In this document: one piece after another, positions 16,573 through 27,583 of the stretch
How positions within the stretch are numbered: the stretch's first letter is position 1
How the letters are laid out: every line of letters begins with the position of its first letter
Assembly (NCBI RefSeq): GCF_900106035.1
Contig: NZ_FNUC01000004.1
Location: 2,046,001-2,110,000 of the forward strand
From: Jiangella alba
GTDB lineage: Bacteria; Actinomycetota; Actinomycetes; Jiangellales; Jiangellaceae
Length of the DNA stretch: 64,000 nt
Direction: 5' to 3'
Made by a program: the position numbers and the translations under genes
The notes under the pieces: model-generated
Seen by the model: the letters and a program-made list of their open reading frames with translations, nothing else
Databases searched by the model: none
Told to the model about the DNA's origin: nothing

Positions 16573-17186
16573 GAGCCCGGTCGACCCGGTTGGGCTGGCC
16601 GGTCGAGCTGAACGAAGGCCCCGTCGGGCTGCGGCCGCTGCACGCCCGCGACCTGCGCGTGTGGTCGGAGGTGCGGCAGCGCAGCGAGTCCTGGCTGCGG
16701 CCGTGGGAGGCGACGCCCCCGCCGCCGGCCGACCCGTACACCATGAGCTTCCGGCAGATGGTGCGCCTGCACGCCGCGCAGGGCCGCGCCGACGAGTCGC
16801 TGCCGTGGGCCGTCACGTACAACGGGCGGCTGGCCGGGCAGCTCAACGTCTCGAACATCATCTGGGGCTCGGCCCGCATGGGCACCGTCGGCTACTGGCT
16901 CGACGTCGACCTCGCCGGCCACGGCATCATGCCCACCGCCGTCGCCATGGCCGTCGACTACTGCTTCTTCGTGTGCGGCCTGCACCGGCTCGAGGTGAAC
17001 ATCCGGCCGGAGAACCGCGCGTCGCTGCGGGTGGTCGAGAAGCTCGGCTTCCGCGAAGAGGGGTTGCGGCCGAAGCTGCTGCACATCGACGGCGAGTGGC
17101 GCGACCACCGCTCGTTCGCGCTGACCTCCGAGGACGTCCCCGAAGGGCTGCTGCGACGGTGGCGTTCGTCGCGTATGGCGCCCTGA
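16569..17186 (+). CDS. rimJ: GNAT acetyltransferase, RimJ-like
   Basis: A 205-aa protein of the RimJ/RimL branch of GNAT enzymes, which acetylate protein N-termini such as that of ribosomal protein S5. It has VGLRPLHARDLRVWSEVR at the start, YWLDVDLAGHGIMPTAVA (acetyl-CoA binding region) and LEVNIRPENRASLRVVEKLGF, the RimJ signature. The true substrate cannot be told from sequence. The GTG start overlaps the mogA stop (GTGA). It closes the operon; the following gap to YceI is 149 nt. Confidence 0.88.
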   Translation: MRARSTRLGWPVELNEGPVGLRPLHARDLRVWSEVRQRSESWLRPWEATPPPPADPYTMSFRQMVRLHAAQGRADESLPWAVTYNGRLAGQLNVSNIIWGSARMGTVGYWLDVDLAGHGIMPTAVAMAVDYCFFVCGLHRLEVNIRPENRASLRVVEKLGFREEGLRPKLLHIDGEWRDHRSFALTSEDVPEGLLRRWRSSRMAP

Positions 17187-17335
17187 GCCGTTCCCCTCTT
17201 TCCCGGCTGAGCTGCGGCGATGACGCTGGGCGACCGTTTCGGCCCGGTTCGTCACCATCCGTAGCTGTTTGATTGTGCGATTATTGCCGCGTAACGCAAT
17301 GAGGCGATGTCGAATCGATGCTCTCGGGGGATTGC

Positions 17336-17968
17336 ATGAACGACTCTGCTGGCGTGCGGCTGTGGAACGGGGCGATGCTCCCGACGCCGGGCGTCTTCCA
17401 GATCGATCCTGCGCACACCACCGCCGGCTTCGTCGCCCGGCACCTGATGGTGACGCAGGTGCGCGGCCGGTTCGAGAACGTCGAGGGCACGGTGCACATC
17501 GCCGAGGATCCGCTCGACTCGTCCGCGAACGCCGTCATCGACACCACGTCCATCACGACCGGCGCCGCCGAGCGTGACGCGCACCTGCGCAGCGCCGACT
17601 TCCTGGACGTCGAGACGTTCCCGAAGATGAGCTTCATCTCGCGGCAGGTGCACGGTGGCGCGTCCGGGCCCAAGTGGACGGTCGTCAACGGTCAGATGCA
17701 GCGCCGTCGCCGGGGCGGCGCCGGCAAGTTCGTCGTCGTCGGCGAGTTGACGATCAAGGGTGTGACGCGCCCGATCGAGCTGGATGTCTCTCTCGACGGC
17801 GTCAAGGGCGATCCCTGGGGCGGCGAGCGGCTCGCGCTGTCCGCCACCGGCGAGATCGACCGCGAGGCATACGGCATGACCTGGAACGTCGCGCTCGAGG
17901 CCGGCGGCTGGCTGGTGTCGCAGAAGGTGCAGATCGAGATCCGGGCACAAGCGATCAGGATGACCTGA
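17336..17968 (+). CDS. YceI-family lipocalin-like protein
   Basis: A 210-aa protein of the YceI fold, a lipocalin-like barrel that binds long polyisoprenoid or similar lipids. It has FQIDPAHTTAGFVARHLMVTQV, GRFENVEGTV and the FPKMSFIS motif, followed by the typical VVVGELTIKGVTRPI. There is no signal peptide, so it is probably cytoplasmic, as are many actinobacterial members. A short very basic insert (MQRRRRGGAGK, near residues 122-132) interrupts the barrel. The ATG at 17336 follows GGGGGA; an in-frame ATG at 17318 is possible but has no good site. Confidence 0.88.
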   Translation: MNDSAGVRLWNGAMLPTPGVFQIDPAHTTAGFVARHLMVTQVRGRFENVEGTVHIAEDPLDSSANAVIDTTSITTGAAERDAHLRSADFLDVETFPKMSFISRQVHGGASGPKWTVVNGQMQRRRRGGAGKFVVVGELTIKGVTRPIELDVSLDGVKGDPWGGERLALSATGEIDREAYGMTWNVALEAGGWLVSQKVQIEIRAQAIRMT

Positions 17969-18061
17969 CGCCCCTCTCGTCACACCCGTCACGTGCGTTG
18001 CGCGCGACACACCGGGGCAGGTCCAACGAGTGCGTTGCCTTGCACCGTAGCGTTTTGGGGC

Positions 18062-18967
18062 ATGGGGTACAGCGGTCTCATCTACGCGGCGATCGTCGCA
18101 GCGTGGGCCGCCTTTCTCGTGCCCCGCTGGGTTCGCCGCAACGAAGAGGTCGAGCGCGCCCGCGAGGTCGACGTCGAGCGCGGGGTGCGCGTGCTCTCGC
18201 GCAAGGCCGGTCCGCCGCAGGCGCCGCACGGTTCGGTGACGCTGCCTCCGCGGCCCGCCTCGGCCGTCCCTGGCGCTGCGTCGGGTGTCGCCTCCGGTGC
18301 CGATGGGTCGGCGGCGGATGGTGCGGTGTCTGGCGCGCCCGCGCCCGTTGCTTCTGACGATGCCTTCGCGCTCGCCGCCCGCCGACGTCGCCGCATGCTC
18401 GGCATGCTGCTGGCGCTGGTCGTGATCTCCGTCGGCCTGGTCGTGCTCGGCCGGGCGCCCGCCTGGGCGCCGCTCGGGCCCGGAGCGCTCCTCACTGTCT
18501 TCCTGTTCCTCGCCCGCCGTGCCGCCGTCGTCCAGGCCCGCCGGCGCCGTGTGGCGACCCGGCGCGCGGCTGTGGAGCGTCGCCGCGCGGCCGTCGCCGC
18601 GGACGCCGCCGTCGTCTGGGCCACGCCCGCCGAGGCCGCGGAGGACGGCGCCCAGCGCCGCCTCGTCCTCCCCGACGAAGCCGCCGCTGCCCCGCCATCC
18701 GTCGCCGAGGGCGACGAGTGGTCGCCCGTCCCCGTCCCGCTGCCCACCTACCTCACCAAGCCCAAGGCGACCCGCGCTGAGGCCCGCAAGATCGACCTCA
18801 GCCAGCCCGGCGCCTGGACCTCCGGCCGCCTCGACCCGGCGTCGTCCATCCAGTTGCCACACCGCGCCCCGGACGAGCGGCCGGCCGCTGCCGCGCCCTC
18901 GTCGTCACCCGAGCCCAACGCTCCGGAGGAGACCATCGAGGAGCACCGCCGCGCCGTCGGCGACTGA
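18062..18967 (+). CDS. sepX: SepX-like divisome membrane protein
   Basis: A 301-aa protein with an N-terminal membrane segment (GYSGLIYAAIVAAWAAFLVP, about residues 2-21) followed by RWVRRNEEVERAREVD, a variable Ala/Pro linker, a second hydrophobic region (about 118-160, two segments) with RRR clusters, and a basic, Pro-rich cytoplasmic tail. The N-terminus closely resembles SepX, the conserved actinobacterial septal protein of Streptomyces, and the position downstream of galU-glp-moaC-mogA-rimJ and upstream of a tRNA-Ala gene fits what I recall for that locus. Exact orthology is inferred. TAGCGT (18048-18053) lies 8 nt upstream of the ATG. Confidence 0.7.
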   Translation: MGYSGLIYAAIVAAWAAFLVPRWVRRNEEVERAREVDVERGVRVLSRKAGPPQAPHGSVTLPPRPASAVPGAASGVASGADGSAADGAVSGAPAPVASDDAFALAARRRRRMLGMLLALVVISVGLVVLGRAPAWAPLGPGALLTVFLFLARRAAVVQARRRRVATRRAAVERRRAAVAADAAVVWATPAEAAEDGAQRRLVLPDEAAAAPPSVAEGDEWSPVPVPLPTYLTKPKATRAEARKIDLSQPGAWTSGRLDPASSIQLPHRAPDERPAAAAPSSSPEPNAPEETIEEHRRAVGD

Positions 18968-19020
18968 CGCGGCCGATTGGGTTTCCGGCCGGTCCGGATG
19001 GTAAAGTCGCGGGGGTTCCA

Positions 19021-19096
19021 GGGGCTGTGGCGCAGCTGGTAGCGCACCTCGTTCGCAACGAGGGGGTCAGGGGTTCGAGTCCCCTCAGCTCCACCA
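19021..19096 (+). tRNA. tRNA-Ala (anticodon CGC)
   Basis: A complete cloverleaf can be drawn: acceptor GGGGCTG with CAGCTCC, including the G3-U70 wobble that identifies alanine tRNAs; D arm GCGC...GCGC; anticodon stem CCTCG/CGAGG with loop TTCGCAA (anticodon CGC, reads GCG); T arm AGGGG-TTCGAGT-CCCCT; discriminator A and an encoded CCA at 19094-19096. A GC-rich hairpin follows. tRNA genes are common integration sites, and the next 8 kb look like accessory DNA. Confidence 0.97.
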
Positions 19097-19151
19097 ATGT
19101 GTGAGTCGGGACCTCGTTGAGGGACGTTTCGGAACATTGCTGGTCGTGCGC

Positions 19152-19178
19152 GGGAGCTCGGCCAGCGGCCGGGCTCCC
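19152..19178 (+). terminator. Hairpin downstream of tRNA-Ala
   Basis: GGGAGCTCGGCC, loop AGC, GGCCGGGCTCCC: 11 Watson-Crick pairs and one G-U pair, followed by GTTGTT. It is placed 55 nt after the tRNA 3' end and is a good candidate transcription terminator. Confidence 0.6.
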
Positions 19179-19609
19179 GTTGTTCACGCTCATGGCAGCC
19201 TTGGCGGCGTAGGGGACGTTAACGCCGAGGTGGAGCATACGAGCGGTGCGGCGTAGTGACCTTTGCGACCTGTGGGCGCGGCGCCGTCGAGGTGCAACTC
19301 CCCCGTCCGCCGCGTCGTCCATGACGCGGGTTGATCTGCGCGACGGCGTTCAGCACGGGCATGCCGCGACAGCGAGCGAGAACAGCCGCCGGTTCACGCC
19401 GATGTCGGAGCCGTGACGATCACTCTCGTTGATCAACGCGTCGTGCTCACCGCCCGATCGATGATTGAGCCATCAAGCGCCGCGAGGCGTCCGCTTGCGC
19501 GGGACTCCTTCGGTGCCATCCCCACGTGATTGGCTCGCTACGCCATGTGTCCGAGGGTGGGACTACGGTGCTGCGCATTTCCGAAGACGGGTGTGGAGGG
19601 GCGCACGGC
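19179..19609. other. Gene-free gap between tRNA-Ala and the accessory genes
   Basis: No supported gene, repeat or RNA was found here. One minus-strand frame (about 19190-19320) encodes RTARMLHLGVNVPYAAKAAM, which could be a remnant of a coding region, but no family was recognised. No copy of the tRNA 3' end was found in the rest of the window. The composition is less GC-skewed in codon position than the flanks. Confidence 0.4.
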
Positions 19610-20884
19610 ATGGCAAAGCGTGGATTCTTCGCCGAGTTGAACTATCAGGCGCAGCAGGCAGAGAAGCGGCGCCGACAGCAGCAGGCTGCAGCAGTTCGGG
19701 CGCATAACGCTGCTGTCCGTGAAGCCGAGCGTGCCCGGCGAGCAGCTGAGCGGGCGCGGGCGGCGGCCGGGCGTGCGGCGGAGGCGCAGCGGAAGGCTGC
19801 GGAGAAGGAGGCTGCGCGGCTGCACGTCGAGGCGCGCACCGCTGAGGCCGATGCGATGAACAAGGACCTGGCGGCGACGTACGACGACATCGACACGTTG
19901 CTGGTGTGGACCCTTGACTTCGACGACTTCGTGGATCTGGAAGCCCTGAAGGTCACAGTGGAGCATCCGCCGTTCGATCCGGGCCAGCTCGGCGAGCCTG
20001 TGCCACCGGTCCCAGAGTTGGTGTATCCGCCTCAACCGACCTACAGCGAGCCCGCTGCGCCGAAAGGCTTGTCGGCGGCGTTCGGTGGAAAGAAACGGCA
20101 CGCCGAGGCAACCGAGCAGGCAAGGACGGCACATGAGCGGGCGCAGCGCGAGTGGCACGAGGCGGCGACCCGCCAGCACGCAGCTCATGTCGCGGAACTG
20201 GCCGCTCGAGAGAATGCCGAGACAGACCGACTGGCGAGGCTTGCGAAAGCGGAGAGCACCTACAGGGCCGAGTGCGCGAAGCGTGAGGCTGGGGCCGCCA
20301 CGAAGAACGAGGAGCTGACGAAGTTCATCAACGACCTTGCGTTCGACATCGAGTACGCCATCGAGGACTACGTCGGCATCGTGCTGTCCAACTCGGTCTA
20401 CCCCGATGCGTTCCCCGTCGAGCACGAGCACAGCTTCGATCTGGGCACCCGGGAGCTCACGCTGCAGGTGAACATCCCGGAGCCGAGCGCACTGCCGACG
20501 ACCAAGGAGTATCGATACGTAAAGGCGAAGGACGAGATCACCGTCATCCAATTGCCGGCCAAGAGCCAGAAGGATCGCTACAACACCGCAGTGCATCAGG
20601 TCGCACTACGCAGTCTGCATGAGGTCTTCGAGGCCGACCGAGCTGGCAAGATTCACTCGATCGCGCTTACCGTCGGAGTGAACAGGGTGTCGCCGGCGAC
20701 GGGTCAGCCGGAGTACGTACCGCTGGTAGTCGTCGCTGCTGACCGGGAGACGTTCGGCTCCTTCGACCTGGCCAACGTGGTGCCGGCCGCGACTTTGGAC
20801 CTCTTGGGCGCTGCCATGTCGAGATCGCCATTCGACCTGACGCCGGCCGATACCAGCCGCGGCGTCCGACAGCGGGCCCACTGA
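19610..20884 (+). CDS. Coiled-coil protein of an accessory two-gene unit
   Basis: A 424-aa protein. It opens with MAKRGFFAELNYQAQQAEKR and then a long Ala/Arg/Glu/Gln-rich coiled coil (about 10-95), DDIDTLLVWTLDFDDFVDLE (about 107-126), a Pro-rich linker, a second coiled coil (about 165-235) and a folded C-terminal domain (about 240-410). From memory, the N-terminal region resembles actinobacterial proteins annotated as restriction system proteins that carry an Mrr-type nuclease domain at the C-terminus; no such catalytic motif is seen here. The ATG at 19610 has GGAGG upstream. Its TGA overlaps the next ATG (TGATG), so the two products are probably made together and may interact. The function is unknown. 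Confidence 0.65.
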   Translation: MAKRGFFAELNYQAQQAEKRRRQQQAAAVRAHNAAVREAERARRAAERARAAAGRAAEAQRKAAEKEAARLHVEARTAEADAMNKDLAATYDDIDTLLVWTLDFDDFVDLEALKVTVEHPPFDPGQLGEPVPPVPELVYPPQPTYSEPAAPKGLSAAFGGKKRHAEATEQARTAHERAQREWHEAATRQHAAHVAELAARENAETDRLARLAKAESTYRAECAKREAGAATKNEELTKFINDLAFDIEYAIEDYVGIVLSNSVYPDAFPVEHEHSFDLGTRELTLQVNIPEPSALPTTKEYRYVKAKDEITVIQLPAKSQKDRYNTAVHQVALRSLHEVFEADRAGKIHSIALTVGVNRVSPATGQPEYVPLVVVAADRETFGSFDLANVVPAATLDLLGAAMSRSPFDLTPADTSRGVRQRAH

Positions 20885-22326
20885 TGCGGTTCAATCCGCC
20901 TCCGGGATGGCCGCAGCCGCCAGCCGAGTGGGTACCACCGGTGGGCTGGAAGCCCGACCCGTCATGGCCGCCTGTCCCGGATGGCTGGGAGCTGTGGCTT
21001 CCCGACGTCGAGGCTCCAGCAACGCCAACGGCCGAGACGGCGTTCGCGGATGCCCTGCTGACCGCTTCCGATGACGCGGAGCTCGAGCCCACTCGATCTC
21101 TCCCGTCAATCGCGCCAGTCACGTCGGCTGCGTCCGCCGCGATGGCGGCAGCGGGGCCTGCGGTTGTCGCGTCTTCGACTCCGGCGCCCGCCGCCACAGG
21201 AACTGACCCCTCCACGCTGCTGCGGCGCATTGCGCACCTCGAAGCCGCACTGTCCGCCGCTCAGACCATGGGCGGCGGCGACGTCGTAGAACTGGAGGAC
21301 CAACGGGTTCTCCAAGACGCCGGAATCTATCGATACCACCATCCGCTGGAGGACGCGGCCGCCTATAAAGAGCGGCTCGCTGACATCAACTCTGCCGTCG
21401 ACGAACTCGTGAAGACTGGCCAAGCCGTCCTCGCAGCGGACCTTTTCACCTTTGATGGTTCGCTCGCCAAAGGACGCAAGATGGTCGGCGACCTCTCCAA
21501 GCTCATGCTCCGTGCCTACAACGCCGAAGCGGACAACTGCGTCCGGTCGCTGCGGTCGGGGAACATCTCAACCGCAAAAAGGCGGCTGGAGAAGGCGATG
21601 ACGGCCATCGAGAGGCTCGGCGCTGTCATGGAGATGCGCATTAATCCTGACTATCACCAACTTCGGGTCCAGGAGCTCGAACTCACCGCGGACTACCAGG
21701 TGAAGGTCCAGGAAGAGAAGGAGCGAGCGCGCGAGGAACGCGAGCTGCTACGCGAGCAGCGCAAGGTCGAGCAGGAACTCGCCGCAGAACGTGAACGGCT
21801 GGAGAAGGAGAAGGCGCACTACGAGAGTGTCCTAGGGGCGCTTCGGGCGAAGGGCGACGACGCGGCTGCGGACGAGCTCGTGGGACGGCTTGCCGAGATC
21901 GAGCAGGCCATCGAAACCAACGACTACAGGACAGCGAACATTCGGGCCGGTTACATCTACGTCATCTCCAACATCGGCGCCCTCGGCCCCGACATTGTCA
22001 AGATCGGTATGACTCGGCGCCTCGAACCACGCGATCGAGTCCGAGAGCTCGGCGACGCGTCGGTCCCGTTCCTTTACGACACCCATGCGCTCTTCTTCTC
22101 TGACGACGCTGTCGCACTGGAGAACGAGCTTCACAGGGCGTTCGCGCATCGTCGGGTGAACCTCGTCAACGAGCGACGCGAGTTCTTCTTCGCCACGCCT
22201 GCGGAGGTCCGGCAGGTGCTGATGCAGAAGGTCGGCGGCCTACTCGAATTCACCGAAACACCCGAGGCAGGTGAGTATCACCAGAGTCGTGGCCGGTGGC
22301 CGGTGGCCGGACTCCGCCCCGCCTGA
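20884..22326 (+). CDS. DUF4041-like protein with C-terminal GIY-YIG (T5orf172/Mug113) nuclease domain
   Basis: A 480-aa protein. Residues 1-42 are a tryptophan/proline module (PPPGWPQPPAEW, GWKPDPSWPPVPDGW). After a variable linker come a short coiled coil (about 115-135), a DUF4041-like region (about 140-275), a long coiled coil (about 260-345) and a GIY-YIG domain of the T5orf172/Mug113 type: GYIYVIS at 356-362, KIGMTRR at 373-379 (catalytic Arg), ENELHRAF at 413-420 (Glu415) and NLVNERREFFF near 426-436. All core catalytic positions are present, so DNA cleavage is likely. It is translationally coupled to the preceding coiled-coil gene. Such proteins occur on phages and islands; a defence role is inference. 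Confidence 0.8.
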   Translation: MRFNPPPGWPQPPAEWVPPVGWKPDPSWPPVPDGWELWLPDVEAPATPTAETAFADALLTASDDAELEPTRSLPSIAPVTSAASAAMAAAGPAVVASSTPAPAATGTDPSTLLRRIAHLEAALSAAQTMGGGDVVELEDQRVLQDAGIYRYHHPLEDAAAYKERLADINSAVDELVKTGQAVLAADLFTFDGSLAKGRKMVGDLSKLMLRAYNAEADNCVRSLRSGNISTAKRRLEKAMTAIERLGAVMEMRINPDYHQLRVQELELTADYQVKVQEEKERAREERELLREQRKVEQELAAERERLEKEKAHYESVLGALRAKGDDAAADELVGRLAEIEQAIETNDYRTANIRAGYIYVISNIGALGPDIVKIGMTRRLEPRDRVRELGDASVPFLYDTHALFFSDDAVALENELHRAFAHRRVNLVNERREFFFATPAEVRQVLMQKVGGLLEFTETPEAGEYHQSRGRWPVAGLRPA

Positions 22327-22495
22327 GCGCCGAATGCTGAATGCAGGCGCCTAGTGGCCTCGCCAACAGGCAGCTAGCACAAGGGCTCATACCTCCTGAG
22401 GGGTTGCCCGACGCTCGAGCCGTGACGATCGACGTGCCCAACGTGGTCTTGTGGGCCAACGGACCCGTCGCCGGACGATTGTCGGTGGCGGCGGC

Positions 22496-22501
22496 TAGCG
22501 T
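22496..22501 (+). promoter_or_regulatory. -10 element TAGCGT of the SNF2 gene
   Basis: TAGCGT lies 7 nt before the ATG at 22509 and decides the start: the open frame extends upstream to 22341, but those codons would lie before the promoter. The gap 22327-22495 shows nothing else. Confidence 0.45.
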
Positions 22502-22508
22502 GGTCGGC

Positions 22509-25814
<3,306 letters not shown>

Positions 25815-25893
25815 ACGGCGCGAAGATGACGAACCTGGCGATCGGCCGAAGGCCGCCCGGTATCGTCGGCCATACCTGTGCAGGAGGTATGGC

Positions 25894-27021
25894 GTGGCGT
25901 TGGCTGGGTCGGGTGACCGCGGCGAGCTACGCGCCGCGATCGAGGGCCTGCTGCGCACCTGCGTCGAGCTGGAGCGGCACGCCGACGAGATGGCGCGGAC
26001 CTCGCGCGATCAAGCCAACCGGGTCGCGCGCGGACTCGTTGGTCTGCGGGCGCCAGGCGTATCGGGACTGGCCGGCGAGATCGCGGACGTCGCAACGGCC
26101 ATGCGCGTCGACGTGTCCAAGGCGTTGCTCGAGGCTCGCGCACCCTACGTGACGGAGGTTCATCAGTTGCTGGGGCTCCTGGCGCCGCTTCACGGAGTGG
26201 CGACCGTACCGGCGTTGAGCCCGCCGGGGACGGTGGACGGCTTGGCGGCGGCGTTTCCGGCCGGATTCGCCCGGGACTACGTGGCGGACGTCGTGTCGGC
26301 GGTGGAACACAGCGCCGCCCTTCAGATCGAAGCGAGCGAGCGCGTTCAGGTGGTGTCCAAGGCCGACGCCGACGGAGCCAAGTCGGCCACCGGCGCGGCG
26401 TTCTCCGACGGCCACCGTGACACAGGAGTCGATCTGCTCGATGGTCCCGCCTGCCACGCCGTGGAGCGTCATGGTCCGCAGATCCCCGACGAGGCGCAGT
26501 TGGCGCGCCTGATCTGGCTCAAGGACCCCTCCGGCGCGGATGGCTGGCAGATCACCGCCGACGGCTCCGTCCTGACCGGTCATCGCTGCGGCATCTCGGC
26601 GGGCGGCTTCACCTCACCTGAGGCGTTGGCCAAGCCGATCGAGGCATTCCTACGGGCAGCGCACGCCCAGGCGGGCGGACTCGACGAGTTCCTGACGAAG
26701 AACACCAAGAAGAAGGCCAAAGTCGTGGGTATTCACGTCAGCGCCGAGATCGCCGGCTTGAATCCTGGCGACGCATGTGGCTATCGCGGCGCAGGCACGC
26801 AGACCAAGGAAACACGTCGCGATTGGCTCTCGGCGCGGGAGTTCGGAATCGCCGAAGGCCGAGTTGCGGTATTCGGCGTGCCTTTCGACCCGATCACCGA
26901 AGGCTCTGATCCCGGCGCCACGCTGGTGTTCCGAAGATCTGGCGCCACCTGGTGGCTGGTGACGTGCTACCCGGTTGAGAAGCAAAGCCCCACGAACCTG
27001 CGACTGGAGGACCTCTCGTGA
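25894..27021 (+). CDS. Candidate polymorphic toxin with RNase A-like C-terminal domain
   Basis: A 375-aa protein with a helical N-terminal region (about 1-110), a linker, and a C-terminal domain from about 180. The latter begins ACHAVERHG (His188, His193), continues with AGGFTSPEALAKPIEAFLRA (about 236-255) and ends GATWWLVTCYPV (350-361; Thr357, Tyr359). This order (H..RH near the start, an F(T/S)..A helix in the middle, a final L-T-x-Y-P strand) matches what I recall of bacterial RNase A-like CdiA-type toxins, although a segment in the middle is longer. The GTG at 25894 has a perfect AGGAGG 6 nt upstream. It overlaps the next gene by 4 nt, as toxin and immunity genes often do. The toxin assignment is inference. 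Confidence 0.5.
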   Translation: MALAGSGDRGELRAAIEGLLRTCVELERHADEMARTSRDQANRVARGLVGLRAPGVSGLAGEIADVATAMRVDVSKALLEARAPYVTEVHQLLGLLAPLHGVATVPALSPPGTVDGLAAAFPAGFARDYVADVVSAVEHSAALQIEASERVQVVSKADADGAKSATGAAFSDGHRDTGVDLLDGPACHAVERHGPQIPDEAQLARLIWLKDPSGADGWQITADGSVLTGHRCGISAGGFTSPEALAKPIEAFLRAAHAQAGGLDEFLTKNTKKKAKVVGIHVSAEIAGLNPGDACGYRGAGTQTKETRRDWLSAREFGIAEGRVAVFGVPFDPITEGSDPGATLVFRRSGATWWLVTCYPVEKQSPTNLRLEDLS

Positions 27022-27560
27022 TCGGCATGAGCCACAACTTCAAGGTGTTCTTCAGCGGCGGGTTCGGCATGGCCGATCACGAACCAGATCTCTACGTCGA
27101 AGCATGTGAGGACGTACCGGAGATGCTCGCCGACGACGACGGCGACTATCAGGCGTTCCGGGAGGAGTTCGCGGCCCATATCCGCGACTCGTCGTTCCCG
27201 CCGTCGTCGTCACTGGACTCGCAATGGATGACGGACGAGTGGTTGCGCAACGTCTGGTACGACGCGTTCGGGCCGCAGCCGCCGCCGGGCGACCCGTACC
27301 CCGTCCCGCCGGAGCACTGGGGGCACCTGCGGCAGACCGACTACATGATCTATGCGGTCAAGGACACACCGGAGCAGAGCAGTCCCGGCGCGGCGACCTG
27401 GTTGGAGCGCCGGGGGCTGACGTCCAGCAACGTGAGGGCCGGTGTGCTGCGGCCCGCGTCGGAATCGGTCAACTTCAGGGACGCGCCGGAAGGGTGGCTC
27501 GAGCGGCTGCACGACCTCGTCGAGCGCGGACTGCGGGAGGAACAGCCAGGCGAACGCTGA
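27018..27560 (+). CDS. Candidate immunity protein for the upstream toxin
   Basis: A 180-aa acidic, soluble protein that starts with a GTG overlapping the stop of the toxin-like gene (GTGA). It has an acidic N-terminal half (EPDLYVEACEDVPEMLADDD), a Pro-rich middle (GPQPPPGDPYPVPPEHWGHL) and a C-terminal helix. There is no signal peptide or membrane segment. No family was recognised. The immunity role is inferred only from its size, acidity and tight coupling; it could equally be an independent hypothetical protein of the island. It is the last gene before a convergent quinone-oxidoreductase gene. Confidence 0.5.
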   Translation: MIGMSHNFKVFFSGGFGMADHEPDLYVEACEDVPEMLADDDGDYQAFREEFAAHIRDSSFPPSSSLDSQWMTDEWLRNVWYDAFGPQPPPGDPYPVPPEHWGHLRQTDYMIYAVKDTPEQSSPGAATWLERRGLTSSNVRAGVLRPASESVNFRDAPEGWLERLHDLVERGLREEQPGER

Positions 27561-27583
27561 CGTGTTCGCGTCACCGCGGCCAG

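Noticed and set aside
19097-19609. Integrase or recombinase next to tRNA-Ala
   Set aside because: No frame in this gap has recombinase motifs; one short minus-strand frame looked like a remnant but could not be assigned.
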